The notes under the pieces: model-generated
Told to the model about the DNA's origin: nothing
Database searches by the model: none
What the model saw: only the letters and a program-made list of their open reading frames with translations
Translations under genes and position numbers: made by a program
Origin: Corynebacterium comes
GTDB taxonomy: Bacteria; Actinomycetota; Actinomycetes; Mycobacteriales; Mycobacteriaceae
Assembly (NCBI RefSeq): GCF_009734405.1
Contig: NZ_CP046453.1
Coordinates: forward strand, 1,302,001 to 1,366,000
DNA: 64,000 nucleotides
Direction: 5' to 3'
In this document: positions 9,682 to 19,684 of the stretch, piece after piece
Position numbering within the stretch: the stretch's first letter is position 1
Layout of the letters: each line of letters begins with the position of its first letter

Positions 9682-10620
9682 GTGACTCCACCCGCTCGCC
9701 GTGACGGCACACCGGAAAACCAGGGCAAAAAGCCCCGTGCATCCGAGATTCCGCTGTCCAACGCCCGCCCCGCCCGCCGTCAGAATGTCACCGCCGATGA
9801 GCGCCGCCAGAAGGCCGTCTCCGCCCGCTCCGTCGCCGAGAGTCTCGGCGCGGACTGGCTCTTCGAGGGCGAGAACGCCCCGGGGGCCGAGGGGATGCGC
9901 CTGCAGAAGGTGCTCGCCCAGGCGGGTGTCGCTTCCCGCCGCCACGCGGAGGTCCTCATCGAGAAGGGCCGCGTCGAGGTCAATGGCGAGGTCGTGAAGG
10001 TCCAGGGCACGCGCGTCAACCCGAACGTCGACGTCATCCGCGTCGACGGTGTGCGCATCAACGTCAACGAGGACCTGGAGTACTTCATCCTCAACAAGCC
10101 CCGTGGCGTCCTGTCCACCATGTCCGACGACGCGGGCCGTTACTGCGTGGGCGATATCGTGGCCGAGAAGATCGCCTCCGGCCAGCGCCTCTTCCATGTC
10201 GGTCGTCTCGACGCCGACACCGAGGGCCTGCTGCTGCTGACCAACGACGGCGAGCTGGCCAACCGCCTCATGCACCCGAAGTACGAGGTTGTCAAGACCT
10301 ACCTGGCCACCGTGCTGGGCGAGGCCGACCGCAAGCTCATCCGCACCCTCAAGGACGGCGTCGAGCTCGAGGACGGCCCGGCCAAGGCCGACTACGTCCA
10401 GATCGTGGACACCCACGAGGGGCACTCCCTCCTGCGCATCGAGCTCCATGAGGGCCGCAAGCACATCGTGCGTCGCATGCTCAAGGCGGCCGGTTACCCG
10501 GTCGAGCGCCTGGTGCGCACCAAGATCCACACCGTCCAGCTCGGCGAGCAGAAGCCGGGGAGCCTGCGTGCCCTCAACGATTCCGAGCTGACCTCCCTGT
10601 ACAAGGTGGTGGGAATGTGA
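9682..10620 (+). CDS. rluB: 23S rRNA pseudouridine synthase, RsuA/RluB family
   Basis: A 312-aa pseudouridine synthase expected to modify 23S rRNA near position 2605. A basic, disordered N-terminus (1-70) precedes an S4 RNA-binding domain (MRLQKVLAQAGVASRRHAE, about 73-135). The catalytic domain has the family signature GRLDADTEG with Asp177 as the nucleophile and LLLLTNDGEL. It also has LHEGRKHIVRRML, which binds the substrate. GAGAAGGAC precedes the GTG at 9682 and TAGGGT at 9632-9637 may be a -10 element. The cmk start overlaps its stop. Confidence 0.93.
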   Translation: MTPPARRDGTPENQGKKPRASEIPLSNARPARRQNVTADERRQKAVSARSVAESLGADWLFEGENAPGAEGMRLQKVLAQAGVASRRHAEVLIEKGRVEVNGEVVKVQGTRVNPNVDVIRVDGVRINVNEDLEYFILNKPRGVLSTMSDDAGRYCVGDIVAEKIASGQRLFHVGRLDADTEGLLLLTNDGELANRLMHPKYEVVKTYLATVLGEADRKLIRTLKDGVELEDGPAKADYVQIVDTHEGHSLLRIELHEGRKHIVRRMLKAAGYPVERLVRTKIHTVQLGEQKPGSLRALNDSELTSLYKVVGM

Positions 10621-11312
10621 CCTTGGCGAACATGCCCGACGGTGGCCTGATCCTCGCCGTCGACGGCCCCTCCGGCACCGGCAAGTCCACCACCTGCCGG
10701 GCACTGGCCAAGCGTCTCGACGCCTGCTACATCGACACCGGCGCCATGTACCGCGTGGCCACCCTCGCTGTGCTTCGCGCGGGAGTGGATCCGGCAGACG
10801 TGGCGAAGGTCATCGACGTCACCCGCGACCTGCCCCTGTCCGTGAACAACGACCCCGATTCCACCGAGGTCCTGCTCGGCGGGGAGAACGTCGCCGACGA
10901 GATCCGCGGAGCGGAGGTCACCCGGAACGTCTCCGCCGTCTCCGCCGTGCCGGAGGTCCGCGAGAACCTCGTCGCCCTCCAGCGCCGGCTGGCCGTCGAC
11001 GCGCAGCGTGCGATCGTCGAAGGCCGTGACATCGGCACCGTCGTGCTTTCCGACGCCCCCGCGAAGGCGTACCTCACCGCCTCGGCCGAGGTGCGTGCCC
11101 GTCGTCGCTACCAGCAGGACCGCTCCGCCGGCCGGGAGGCCGACTTCGGCACCGTGCTGGCGGACGTGATCCGTCGTGACGAGATGGACTCGTCCCGTGC
11201 CACCTCACCCCTGCGTCCCGCTGAGGACGCCACCATCATCGACACCTCCGAGATGACCCTCGACCAGGTGCTCGAGACCCTCATCGAACTCGTGAAGGAG
11301 TCCTCCCGATGA
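10617..11312 (+). CDS. cmk: Cytidylate kinase
   Basis: A 231-aa (d)CMP kinase that recycles CMP from RNA and lipid turnover. The P-loop GPSGTGKST lies near residues 17-25 and is followed by [13 protein letters not shown], the CMP-binding region. [10 protein letters not shown] and the [11 protein letters not shown] lid segment are also present. The GTG start overlaps the rluB stop by 4 nt and its own stop overlaps the der ATG, so rluB-cmk-der form one coupled unit. This order is conserved in actinobacteria. Confidence 0.96.
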   Translation: MTLANMPDGGLILAVDGPSGTGKSTTCRALAKRLDACYIDTGAMYRVATLAVLRAGVDPADVAKVIDVTRDLPLSVNNDPDSTEVLLGGENVADEIRGAEVTRNVSAVSAVPEVRENLVALQRRLAVDAQRAIVEGRDIGTVVLSDAPAKAYLTASAEVRARRRYQQDRSAGREADFGTVLADVIRRDEMDSSRATSPLRPAEDATIIDTSEMTLDQVLETLIELVKESSR

Positions 11313-12856
11313 CTGAACAGAACAACCACGAGGACGAGACCCAGTTCGTCTTCCACACTGCCGACGGCGGAGAAATGGACGCCGAGGGCGTCTTCGTCGA
11401 TGAAGAAGAGCTCGCGCCCGGCGAAGGGTGGGCCTCGAAGGACTTCGACGCCGAGGACTTCGAATTCGAGGAAATGACCGAGGAGCAGTGGGCCGCCCTC
11501 GAGGACCGCCTGGGCATCGAGAACGAGAAGCACCTCGAGGAGGAACTGTGCACCGTGGCCGTCGTCGGCCGCCCCAACGTGGGTAAGTCGACCCTGGTCA
11601 ACCGCTTCATCGGCCGTAGGGAGGCCGTCGTCGAGGATTTCCCGGGTGTGACCCGCGACCGTATCTCCTACCTCGCGGAGTGGAACGGCCGCCGCTACCT
11701 GGTGCAGGACACCGGCGGCTGGGATCCCAACGTCAAGGGCATCCACGGGGCCATCGCCCGTCAGGCGGAGGTGGCCATGGAGACGGCTGACGTCATCGTG
11801 ATGGTCGTGGACACCAAGGTGGGTATCACCGAAACCGACGCCGTGATGGCCAAGATGCTGCAGAAGGCCGATGTCCCGGTCCTGCTGGTGGCCAACAAGT
11901 TCGACTCCGACAACCTCTACGCCGACATGGCCGAGTTCTATGCCCTGGGTCTCGGCGACCCGTGGCCGGTCTCAGCGCTCCACGGCCGAGGTGGAGCCGA
12001 CGTGCTCGATGAGGTGCTGGCACGGTTCCCTGAGACGCCGCGCCGCGCATCCATCGTCGAGGGCCCGCGCCGCGTGGCCCTGGTGGGCAAGCCGAACGTG
12101 GGCAAGTCCTCGCTCCTGAACAAGGTGGCCAAGGAGGAGCGCTCGGTCGTCGACAACGTCCCCGGCACCACCGTCGACCCGGTCGACACCCTCGTCCAGC
12201 TGGACAAGAAGCTGTGGAAGTTCGTCGACACCGCGGGTCTCCGCAAGAAGGTCCATACCGCGCAGGGACACGAGTACTACGCATCCCTGCGTACCCGCTC
12301 GGCCATCGACGCCGCCGAGGTGTGTGTCATGCTGATCGACGCCTCCGAGCCCATCTCCGAGCAGGACCAGCGCGTCCTGACCATGGTGCTGGACGCCGGT
12401 AAGGCGCTGGTCATCGCCTTCAACAAATGGGACCTCATGGACGAGGACCGTCGTGACGACCTCGACCGCGAGATCGACCAGCAGCTGCTCCACCTGCCGT
12501 GGGTGACCCGGATCAACGTCTCCGCGCAGACCGGTCGCTCCCTGCAACGACTCGAGCCCGCCATGATCGAGGCCCTCGAGAGCTGGGACAAGCGCATCTC
12601 CACCGGGCAGCTCAACAACTGGCTGCGCGAGGCCATCGCGGCCAACCCGCCGCCGATGAAGGCAGGTCGACTGCCGCGCGTCATGTTCGCCACCCAGGCG
12701 TCGACCCGCCCGCCGGTGATCGTGCTGTTCACCACCGGCTTCCTTGACGCCGGTTACCGCCGCTACCTGGAGCGCAAGTTCCGCGAGCGTTTCGGTTTCC
12801 ATGGTTCGCCTGTCCGCATCGCCGTGCGTGTGCGCGAACGCCGTCAGCGTAAGTAA
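11309..12856 (+). CDS. der: GTPase Der (EngA), ribosome assembly
   Basis: A 515-aa double GTPase needed for 50S subunit maturation. An acidic N-terminal extension of about 80 residues, usual in actinobacteria, precedes two G domains. G domain 1 has [16 protein letters not shown] and NKFD. G domain 2 has [17 protein letters not shown] and NKWDLMD. The C-terminal KH-like domain contains [16 protein letters not shown] and ends in basic [10 protein letters not shown]. The ATGA overlap with cmk sets the start. A strong hairpin follows at 12863. Confidence 0.97.
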   Translation: MTEQNNHEDETQFVFHTADGGEMDAEGVFVDEEELAPGEGWASKDFDAEDFEFEEMTEEQWAALEDRLGIENEKHLEEELCTVAVVGRPNVGKSTLVNRFIGRREAVVEDFPGVTRDRISYLAEWNGRRYLVQDTGGWDPNVKGIHGAIARQAEVAMETADVIVMVVDTKVGITETDAVMAKMLQKADVPVLLVANKFDSDNLYADMAEFYALGLGDPWPVSALHGRGGADVLDEVLARFPETPRRASIVEGPRRVALVGKPNVGKSSLLNKVAKEERSVVDNVPGTTVDPVDTLVQLDKKLWKFVDTAGLRKKVHTAQGHEYYASLRTRSAIDAAEVCVMLIDASEPISEQDQRVLTMVLDAGKALVIAFNKWDLMDEDRRDDLDREIDQQLLHLPWVTRINVSAQTGRSLQRLEPAMIEALESWDKRISTGQLNNWLREAIAANPPPMKAGRLPRVMFATQASTRPPVIVLFTTGFLDAGYRRYLERKFRERFGFHGSPVRIAVRVRERRQRK

Positions 12857-12862
12857 GTCGTT

Positions 12863-12911
12863 CCACAACGATGCCCCCGACCGGATTTCACGGTCGGGGG
12901 CATCGTTGTGG
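12863..12911. terminator. Long perfect hairpin between der and the fasciclin gene
   Basis: Arms at 12863-12882 and 12892-12911 are perfectly complementary over 20 bp, with a 9-nt loop. It stands 7 nt after the der stop and 12 nt before the end of the reverse fasciclin gene, so it can end transcription in both directions. No T-run follows. Confidence 0.8.
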
Positions 12912-12922
12912 GGTGTCAGTGA

Positions 12923-13540
12923 TCAGAGGGTGGGGAGAAGCACCGCGTCGAGGACGTGGATCACGCCGTTGCTCGCGTCGACGTCAGTGTCGACGACATT
13001 GACACGGTTGCCCGAGTTGTCGACCAGGGTGACCTGATCGCCCTCGACCTCGATGGTGAGCTCCGCGCCCTGGACGGTCTGGACCGACTCGCCGTCCATC
13101 TCGAGGACGTCGGCGGCCATGACCTCACCCTCGATGACGTGGTACTTCAGGATCTCAGCCAGGTCGCCGGTGGGATCCGCCAGGAGCTCGTCGAGCGTGC
13201 CTTCCGGCAGTGCGGCGAAGGCCTCATCGGTGGGGGCGAAGACCGTGAACGGTCCCGGACCCTTGAGGGTCTCCACCAGGCCTGCGGCCCCCAGGGCCGT
13301 GGCCAGGGTGGTGAAGTCCCCAGCTGCGACCGCGGTGTCCACGACGTCGGTGGTGGCGGCGTCCGCCTCGGTGGTGGTGGTCTCCGTTACTTCGGTGGTC
13401 TCGGTTGCCTCAGTCGTCGTGGTCTCCTCCATCGTTGCCGTGGTGGTGGCCGCAGACTCGTCAGAGTCGGTCGACTCTGCACAAGCTCCGAGGGCAAGGG
13501 CAAGGCTGACTGCGCCGGCTGCTGCGATGATGCGCTTCAT
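12923..13540 (-). CDS. Fasciclin (FAS1) domain lipoprotein
   Basis: A 205-aa lipoprotein related to the mycobacterial MPT83/MPT70 family. The signal peptide ends in the lipobox LGAC with Cys20, so the mature protein should be lipid-anchored. A Thr/Glu-rich low-complexity linker (about 28-65) raises the FAS1 domain from the membrane. The domain (68-205) shows the H1 motif [16 protein letters not shown] and the H2-type end [14 protein letters not shown]. The ATG at 13540 is chosen because AAAGG lies 7 nt upstream and it gives a complete signal peptide. The role is probably adhesion or envelope structure; ligand unknown. Confidence 0.92.
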   Translation of the reverse strand: MKRIIAAAGAVSLALALGACAESTDSDESAATTTATMEETTTTEATETTEVTETTTTEADAATTDVVDTAVAAGDFTTLATALGAAGLVETLKGPGPFTVFAPTDEAFAALPEGTLDELLADPTGDLAEILKYHVIEGEVMAADVLEMDGESVQTVQGAELTIEVEGDQVTLVDNSGNRVNVVDTDVDASNGVIHVLDAVLLPTL

Positions 13541-13688
13541 GAGGAACCTTTCATTGTGGTTAAGGTCACTTTTTGCGACACAAACTATCTTGCCAGGCTT
13601 AGTATTGCCATGTCCACAAGTCCGGGAAAATTCAGCAAACTGACAGGTGGAAGATGCCGTCCGCCAACCTCCTGAATCCGGCCTGTCT

Positions 13689-14468
13689 TCACGCTCTGGA
13701 CAGCACGAAGGCATCCGTCCGGTAGGGGATCGGCAGCAGCTGTCCCTCCTGGAATCCGAGACGGTCGAACAGGTACCAGTCGAGGTTGCGGGTCATCCGC
13801 TCACGGATATTCTCCGGGGAACGCAGCCAGTAGGAGCGGGTCTGCATGAGCCGGTGCACGTCGCCGGTACGCAGATGCTGGACCCAACCCGTGCGCAGTT
13901 CGGAGGAGATCCGCCAGGGGGGGTGCACCTCGGGCAGGAAACCGGGGCGCTGGATGTCGCCCGAATGCATGATGCGGGCCAGGCGCAGAATCCACGGGTG
14001 GGAGACGTCCAGGTTGTTCCACACCAGCACCACCCGCCCCTCGGGACGCACCACGCGGTCCAGCTCGGCGCAGGCGGTCCGGGCATCCACCCAGTGCCAC
14101 GTCTGGGCGCAGGTGACGGCGTCGACGGCGGCGTCGGCAAGCGAGGTGGCCTCGGCGGTGGCCCGCCAGACCGGGATGCCCAGACGCGAGAGGACCCGGA
14201 CCATGTCGGCGCTCGGGTCGGATGCGAGGACGTCGTGACCGGCGCCGATGAGTTGGGCGGTCAGCTTGCCGGTGCCGGCGCCGACGTCCAGAACCGTGTG
14301 GTGACCGGCCACGAGGTCGACGACGTCCGCCGGATAGCCGGGTCGGACATTGTCGTAGGTGTCCGCGCCGGTCCGGAAGGCGGAGGCGGAGCGGTACCGG
14401 TGGGCGTCGTCGAGAAATTCCGGTGCATCCTTGGCGGAGGCGGGCCGGGAGAGGGAATCGCGTGGCAC
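13689..14468 (-). CDS. SAM-dependent methyltransferase (class I)
   Basis: A 259-aa class I methyltransferase of the UbiE/type-11 kind. SAM motif I is [12 protein letters not shown] (about residues 47-58), followed by the acidic residue in VLASDPSAD and the motif II-like [11 protein letters not shown]. The frame opens much further upstream, but that part overlaps the divergent exporter gene. I chose the GTG at 14468, because a TAACTT hexamer at 14476-14481 (minus strand) ends 7 nt before it and the next residues begin the conserved body. No ribosome-binding site is visible. Substrate unknown. Confidence 0.8.
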   Translation of the reverse strand: MPRDSLSRPASAKDAPEFLDDAHRYRSASAFRTGADTYDNVRPGYPADVVDLVAGHHTVLDVGAGTGKLTAQLIGAGHDVLASDPSADMVRVLSRLGIPVWRATAEATSLADAAVDAVTCAQTWHWVDARTACAELDRVVRPEGRVVLVWNNLDVSHPWILRLARIMHSGDIQRPGFLPEVHPPWRISSELRTGWVQHLRTGDVHRLMQTRSYWLRSPENIRERMTRNLDWYLFDRLGFQEGQLLPIPYRTDAFVLSRA

Positions 14469-14502
14469 GGGGACAAAGTTACCTGTCGTATGCTTGATCA
14501 TC

Positions 14503-15963
14503 ATGAATCGACTTCCCGCAGCTGACGATCCACGTTGGTTGCCCAGGACGGTGATGTCCCGGTGGCGGTGGACCGTTCCCTCCGGGCTCCTCATGGCGGT
14601 GAGTTTCCTGAGCAACGGGTTATCGCCGGTGATCATCGGGCAGGCCATCGATGACGCCGTCGCGACGCTCGACCCGCGGCGGTTGTGGATGTGGATCGGG
14701 GTGCTCGCGGGGACCTTCCTGGTCGGCATCGTGGCCAGCTGGTTCGGCCGTCGGCTGCTCAACCGCTCGATGCTGGTGATCGGCCATGACCTGCGCATGG
14801 AGGTCACCGACCGGATTCAGCACCCGCGCGGTGTGGGCGGGCGGCGTCGCACCGCAGGAGAACTGCTGTCGATCGCCTCCTCGGACACCCAGCGGGTGGC
14901 TGACGCGGTGTTCATGACGGTGTTCCCCGTGGCGGAGGTGGCCTCCATCCTCTACGTGGGTGCGGTCATGCTCACGATCAACGTGCCGCTGGGCATCGCC
15001 GTCATCGTCGGGGGGCCGGTCATCGTGTGGGTCGCGCTCAAGGCCGCAGGACCGCTGCGCCGCAGGTCGACGAAACGGCAGCGCGCGCTGGCCCGGGCGG
15101 CCGCCACGGCGACCGACGTCGTGCAGGGCCTGCGGATCCTCAAGGGGCTCGGCGCCGTGGACATCGTCCGCGGGCGTTACCGCTCCGTGTCCGACGAGGC
15201 CTATGAACGCACCGTCGACGCCAATGCAGCCCAGGCCCGACTCAACGTCACCACCGACACCACCGGCTCCCTCTACGTGATCGTCATCGCGGTGACGGCG
15301 GCATGGCTGGCGCTCGAGGGACGCCTGAGCATCGGCGAACTGATCACCATCATCGGGCTCACGCAGTTCATCATCATGCCGATGACGATGCTGGGCAAGA
15401 ACATCGCCTCGCGGTGGGCCGCGGCGCAGGCATCGGCGACCCGTATCAGGGAGGTCCTGGATGCCCCCTACGAGCTGGGCCCGGAACGTACCCACGTGCC
15501 GCCCCTGCCCCTCGGCCTGTCCGTGGTGACGGCTCCAGCTCCGGAACAGATCATCCTGGCCCCGCGCGACCGGGTGATCGTCGCGCCCCATTCCGCGGAC
15601 CTGTTCGAGGGCTCCGTCCTGGACAACGTGCATCCGGACGCTGACCGGGCACGGGCCGCGCTGCACACCGCGGCGGTGGAGGATCTCCCCGGCGGCCCGG
15701 AACGTGAGGTGGGGGAGAACGGCCGGAACCTCTCCGGCGGTCAGCGACAGCGCGTGGCGCTGGCCCGTGCCGTCGCCGCCGATTCAGACGTACTCGTTCT
15801 GCAGGATCCCACCACAGCGGTCGACTCGGTGACGGAAACCCGGATCAGCGGGCGGGTGGCCGGTATCCGGGAGGGCAGGACAACCGTGGTGTTCACCGAC
15901 GCCCCGGCATGGAAGGCGGTGGCCGACCGGGTGGTCGCCAGCGCGGAAGAGCTGATCGCATGA
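14503..15963 (+). CDS. ABC exporter subunit A with truncated nucleotide-binding domain
   Basis: A 486-aa half-transporter with a six-helix type I exporter membrane domain (about 25-310). The nucleotide-binding domain is only about 160 residues and has no Walker A: after the linker the sequence passes straight to VIVAPHSADLFEGSVLDNV, the Q-loop region with His in place of Gln. The signature LSGGQRQR (410-417) is intact. Walker B reads VLVLQDPTT, shifting Asp-Glu to Gln-Asp. It can therefore contribute a signature motif but not bind ATP through its own P-loop. TATGCT at 14489-14494 ends 8 nt before the ATG, suggesting leaderless start. Overlaps subunit B by ATGA. Confidence 0.88.
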   Translation: MNRLPAADDPRWLPRTVMSRWRWTVPSGLLMAVSFLSNGLSPVIIGQAIDDAVATLDPRRLWMWIGVLAGTFLVGIVASWFGRRLLNRSMLVIGHDLRMEVTDRIQHPRGVGGRRRTAGELLSIASSDTQRVADAVFMTVFPVAEVASILYVGAVMLTINVPLGIAVIVGGPVIVWVALKAAGPLRRRSTKRQRALARAAATATDVVQGLRILKGLGAVDIVRGRYRSVSDEAYERTVDANAAQARLNVTTDTTGSLYVIVIAVTAAWLALEGRLSIGELITIIGLTQFIIMPMTMLGKNIASRWAAAQASATRIREVLDAPYELGPERTHVPPLPLGLSVVTAPAPEQIILAPRDRVIVAPHSADLFEGSVLDNVHPDADRARAALHTAAVEDLPGGPEREVGENGRNLSGGQRQRVALARAVAADSDVLVLQDPTTAVDSVTETRISGRVAGIREGRTTVVFTDAPAWKAVADRVVASAEELIA

Positions 15964-17708
15964 GCGACCTGAGATTCCCGCTGGCAGACTTCGCCCAGGT
16001 CCGCCGGGAGGTGGGCCGACAGATCAGCGCAGTGCCCGGCGCGCGGGCACAGGCACTGGTGTCGGTCCTGCTGCTCAGCCTGGGTGCGGGGGCGAACGTG
16101 GCCATCCCCTGGCAACTGGGCAGGATCGTCGACCTGGTCATCCAGGAAGGCACCGGTCTCCTCACGGCCGGCGTGTGGCTGGTACTGGCGGCCGTCGCCG
16201 GCGCCGTGTTGAGTGCCCTCGGGTTCTTCCTGGTTTCCCGGCTCAGTGAGCGGATCATCGCGAGTCTGCGCGAGGAGATGGTGGGTACCGCCCTGGGGCT
16301 GCCGGTCCACCGGGTGGAGGACGCAGGCAGCGGTGACCTGGTGTCCCGCTCCACCGACGACGTCTCCCAGCTGTCCTCGGCGGTGACGGAGACCGTCCCC
16401 ATCCTCAGCAGTTCACTGTTCACCATCCTGGCCACGGCCGTGGCACTGGTGTCGCTGAACCTGCAGTTCCTGCTGATCCTGGTGGTGGTCGCGCCGATCT
16501 ACTTCTTCGCCGCCCGCCGTTACCTGCGGATCGCGCCGGGGCGGTATGCCGCGGAGCGGGCGTCCATGGCGGACCGGGCCCGCAGGCTGCTCGAAGCCAT
16601 CCACGGCCGCCACACCGTCCGCGCCTACCGGATGGAGGCGAGGATGCACGAGAACATCCGCCAGGCTTCGCAGGCGGTGGTGGACAACGGGTTCTCCGCC
16701 CGCCTCTCGATGATCACCCTCCAGGTGTGGATGTCCGTCGCGGAGTTCCTCATCCTCGCCGGTGGACTCATCGTCGGATTCCTGACCGTCCGCGACGGAG
16801 CTCTCACAGTCGGCGCCGTGACCGCCGCGATGCTCATGCTCATCCGCCTGCGCGGTCCGCTGATGATGTTCATGCGGGTACTGGACACGGTGCAGTCCGG
16901 GTACGCGTCGCTGACCCGCATCGTCGGCGTGGTCATCGACCCACCCGCCGCTGTCCCGGATTCCGGGGCCCCGGCGAAGGTGGGAGAGGTGGTCATGGAC
17001 CAGGTCAGTTTCAGCTACGGCTCCGGCTGGGCCGTGCGTGACGTCTCACTGCGCATCCGCCCCGGCGAGACGGTTGCGCTGGTCGGCGCATCGGGCGCCG
17101 GCAAGACCACCGTCGCCGCGCTCCTGGCCGGGCTGCGCATTCCGGACGCGGGGACTGTCACCATCGACGGGGTCGAGGTGTCCTCGCTTTCCGACGCCGA
17201 GCGCGTCGCCCGCCTCGCCATGATCTCCCAGGACGTCCACGTGTTCTCCGGCACCCTGCGCGAGGATCTCACCCTGGCCAGGCCGGAGGCCACCGACGAA
17301 GAGCTCATCGACGCACTGCGACGGGTCCGCGCGGACTGGTTCCCGGAGCTCGCCGAGGGGCTGGACACCGAGGTCGGTGCCCGCGGCCACCAGCTCGACC
17401 CCGTGGCAGCCCAGCAGCTGGCGCTGGCGCGTATCCTGCTGCTGGATCCGAAGGTGGTCGTCATGGATGAGGCCACCGCCGAATCGGGCTCCGCCGGCGC
17501 CGGTGACCTGGAGGCGGCGGCCGAGGAGGCCACACGCGACCGCGCCGCCCTGGTGGTGGCGCACCGGCTGGATCAGGCTGCGCGTGCAGACCAGGTTCTC
17601 GTGATGGAGGAGGGACTGATCGTGGAAAGCGGCACGCACGCCGAGCTGGTCGCCCGGGGTGGCCGGTACACCGACCTGTGGACGGCCTGGGCGAGGGGCC
17701 GCGCATGA
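15960..17708 (+). CDS. ABC exporter subunit B with intact Walker motifs but lost signature
   Basis: A 582-aa half-transporter: membrane domain about 20-320, nucleotide-binding domain about 345-582. Walker A GASGAGKTT (Lys382), the Q-loop (MISQDVHVFSG), Walker B VVVMDEA with Glu504 and the H-loop VVAHRLD are complete. The ABC signature is absent: at the expected place (about 479) the sequence is LDPVAAQQLALAR instead of LSGGQ. The D-loop is also changed (AESGS). This is the mirror image of the losses in subunit A, so a heterodimer would retain one competent ATP site. Substrate unknown; the next gene encodes a secreted esterase. Confidence 0.88.
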   Translation: MSDLRFPLADFAQVRREVGRQISAVPGARAQALVSVLLLSLGAGANVAIPWQLGRIVDLVIQEGTGLLTAGVWLVLAAVAGAVLSALGFFLVSRLSERIIASLREEMVGTALGLPVHRVEDAGSGDLVSRSTDDVSQLSSAVTETVPILSSSLFTILATAVALVSLNLQFLLILVVVAPIYFFAARRYLRIAPGRYAAERASMADRARRLLEAIHGRHTVRAYRMEARMHENIRQASQAVVDNGFSARLSMITLQVWMSVAEFLILAGGLIVGFLTVRDGALTVGAVTAAMLMLIRLRGPLMMFMRVLDTVQSGYASLTRIVGVVIDPPAAVPDSGAPAKVGEVVMDQVSFSYGSGWAVRDVSLRIRPGETVALVGASGAGKTTVAALLAGLRIPDAGTVTIDGVEVSSLSDAERVARLAMISQDVHVFSGTLREDLTLARPEATDEELIDALRRVRADWFPELAEGLDTEVGARGHQLDPVAAQQLALARILLLDPKVVVMDEATAESGSAGAGDLEAAAEEATRDRAALVVAHRLDQAARADQVLVMEEGLIVESGTHAELVARGGRYTDLWTAWARGRA

Positions 17709-18544
17709 GGTTCGCGCCTGCCCTTGTTGTCCTCACCTCGCTGCTGCTCGCGGGGTGCAGCAGCCCGCAGGGGGAGCAGAGGGAGACCACGGCGTCAAGA
17801 AGCGTCGGCTCCCCGCAGAAGACCCGCCAGGCCACGCTCACCGTCGACGGCCGGGATCGTCACTACCGCCTGTCCACCCCGGAGGGTTTCTACCGCGGAA
17901 AGCAGTGGCCGGTGATCTTCGCCTTCCATGGCTGGGACGGGACTGCCGCAGCGCTGGAGGAGACCACGGGACTGAGCGGGGCCCGGGCGGTGGTCATCTA
18001 CCCGGACGGCGTCGACCGTGCCTGGGCCCCGGCGCCCTACGCGAAGACGAGCGGGAAGGAGGACCTCGCCTTCGTGCGCGCGCTGCTCGACGACGTGGTG
18101 TCCACCTACCCGGTCGACCGGAGGCGGATCTTCGCCACGGGCTTCTCCAACGGCGGGGGATTCGCCGCCTACCTCAGCTGCCGCATGCCCGACACCTTCC
18201 GCGCGGTCGCCCCGGTGGGCGCGGCCTACTACGAGTCGATCCACGCGGACTGCGCGGAGCAGCCGGTCGCCCAACTGGACATCCACGGCACCCACGACGA
18301 CGTCATCGCCTACCACGGCGGCAGACGCCACGGCATGGGCTACGAGTCCGTTCCGGAGGTCCTCGACGGCGTGGCCCGGCGCAACGGCTGCGAGGGGACT
18401 GTGATCACCCGCAGGAGCCAGGAGGTCCTCGAACAGCACTGGCTGGGCTGCCGACTTCCCCTGGTCCACCTGCGTGTGGGCGGCGGCGCACACGTGTGGC
18501 CGGACATCGCCACAACAGAGGTACGGGCCTTCTTCGGTGTGTAG
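17705..18544 (+). CDS. LpqC-like lipoprotein esterase (alpha/beta hydrolase)
   Basis: A 279-aa exported esterase of the polyhydroxybutyrate depolymerase/feruloyl esterase (LpqC) family. The signal peptide ends in LLLAGC with lipobox Cys18. The oxyanion region is AFHGWDG; the nucleophile elbow is GFSNGG with Ser148. The likely acid lies in GTHDD and the catalytic His in GGGAHVWP. ATGA overlaps exporter subunit B, so exporter and esterase are translated together. Together they might process and move an envelope ester or a toxic ester, but that is inference only. Confidence 0.88.
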   Translation: MRFAPALVVLTSLLLAGCSSPQGEQRETTASRSVGSPQKTRQATLTVDGRDRHYRLSTPEGFYRGKQWPVIFAFHGWDGTAAALEETTGLSGARAVVIYPDGVDRAWAPAPYAKTSGKEDLAFVRALLDDVVSTYPVDRRRIFATGFSNGGGFAAYLSCRMPDTFRAVAPVGAAYYESIHADCAEQPVAQLDIHGTHDDVIAYHGGRRHGMGYESVPEVLDGVARRNGCEGTVITRRSQEVLEQHWLGCRLPLVHLRVGGGAHVWPDIATTEVRAFFGV

Positions 18545-18555
18545 CGTGGGGGCTT

Positions 18556-19593
18556 ATGAGTCCCAACGATTCCGCACGTCGCGTGGCCGTGGTGTTCAAC
18601 CCCGTCAAGGGCGACACCGAGGAACTGAAACGCCTGGTGGTCGCGGCCGCCGCTGAACACGGCTGGCAGGAACCGGTCTTCCTGGAGACCTCCGTGGAGG
18701 ACCCCGGTTTCGGCCCCGCACAACGGGCGGCCGACGACGGCCACCACATGGTGCTGGCGGCCGGGGGAGACGGCACGGTCCGGGCCGTGGCCGCCGCGCT
18801 GCGCGGCACAGACGTCTCGCTAGCCGTCATCCCCGCAGGCACCGGCAACCTGCTGGCCCGCAACCTGAAACTGCCCCTCGACATCCCCGAGGCGGTGGAG
18901 ACCGCCTTCGCCGGGCAGGACACGCGCATCGACGTCTGCACGGCCCTGCTCACCCGACCCGACGGCGAATCCGAGGAGCTGGACTTCATGGTCATGGCCG
19001 GCATCGGCGTGGACGCGGGGATGATCGTCAACACCGACGAGGACCTGAAGAAGCGGGTGAAGTTCCTGGCCTACGGCGTGGGCATCGCCAAGTCCCTCAC
19101 CGGCGGTCGCCGCATCCGTCTGACCTGGCAGCTGAACCACGGCCCGGCGCGGCAGACCCGCGTGCATTCACTCATCGTGGGCAACTGCGGCGACCTGGTG
19201 GGCAGCATCCCGCTGCTTCCCGACGCCGTGGCCAACGACGGCCACTTCGACGTCGTCTCACTGCGCCCCACAGGACTGCCCGGCTGGCTGCAGATCGTCG
19301 GACAGCTGGCACTCCACATGGGCAGGAAGACGCGCAACCGGCTGGCGCGCCGGGATGAGCAGGTCACCGGCGGTGACAATGACATCGAATCCCTGCGCTA
19401 CGCCACCGGTACCCGCCTCGAGGTGACCCTCGCGGAACCGGAGGTCTTCGAGGTCGACGGTGACGAGGTCGGCGAGGTCTCCGCATTCACCGTGACCATC
19501 GAGCCCGGGTGCCTGGTCGTCCGGGAGCCCGTTCCCCCGCCGACGGCGGAGCCGGGGGAGCCGCGTCCCGGCACCAGGGCGTTCGGCTCATGA
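18556..19593 (+). CDS. Diacylglycerol/sphingosine kinase-like lipid kinase
   Basis: A 345-aa lipid kinase-like protein of the DAGK_cat family. NPVKGDTEE begins the fold, AAGGDGTVRAV (about 75-85) is the ATP-binding Gly-rich motif, and IPAGTGNLLARNL follows. The second beta domain contains GIGVDAGMIV and ends with EVDGDEVG, where family members bind metal or lipid. Actinobacterial homologues are tied to phospholipid or mannoside synthesis, but the substrate here is unknown. TAGCGT at 18542-18547, at the end of the preceding gene, lies 8 nt before the ATG, so a leaderless start is likely. Confidence 0.88.
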   Translation: MSPNDSARRVAVVFNPVKGDTEELKRLVVAAAAEHGWQEPVFLETSVEDPGFGPAQRAADDGHHMVLAAGGDGTVRAVAAALRGTDVSLAVIPAGTGNLLARNLKLPLDIPEAVETAFAGQDTRIDVCTALLTRPDGESEELDFMVMAGIGVDAGMIVNTDEDLKKRVKFLAYGVGIAKSLTGGRRIRLTWQLNHGPARQTRVHSLIVGNCGDLVGSIPLLPDAVANDGHFDVVSLRPTGLPGWLQIVGQLALHMGRKTRNRLARRDEQVTGGDNDIESLRYATGTRLEVTLAEPEVFEVDGDEVGEVSAFTVTIEPGCLVVREPVPPPTAEPGEPRPGTRAFGS

Positions 19594-19626
19594 TTCTTTA
19601 AGGCGGGTCGTAGCGGGTGTGACATG

Positions 19627-19648
19627 GTAGTTAAGTAGATTGAACTAC
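19627..19648. promoter_or_regulatory. Inverted repeat in the importer promoter
   Basis: GTAGTT and AACTAC flank a 10-nt AT-rich centre containing TAGATT, about 36 nt upstream of the importer operon. The position suits an operator overlapping the promoter; the cognate regulator is unknown. Confidence 0.4.
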
Positions 19649-19684
19649 GTAGCAGATCACACCTGGCCCCGGAAGGAACCACTC

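Noticed and set aside
19600..19684. A T-box or tryptophan riboswitch before the importer operon
   Set aside because: The leader is under 60 nt and only a simple dyad is seen; no T-box sequence or long structured RNA fits.
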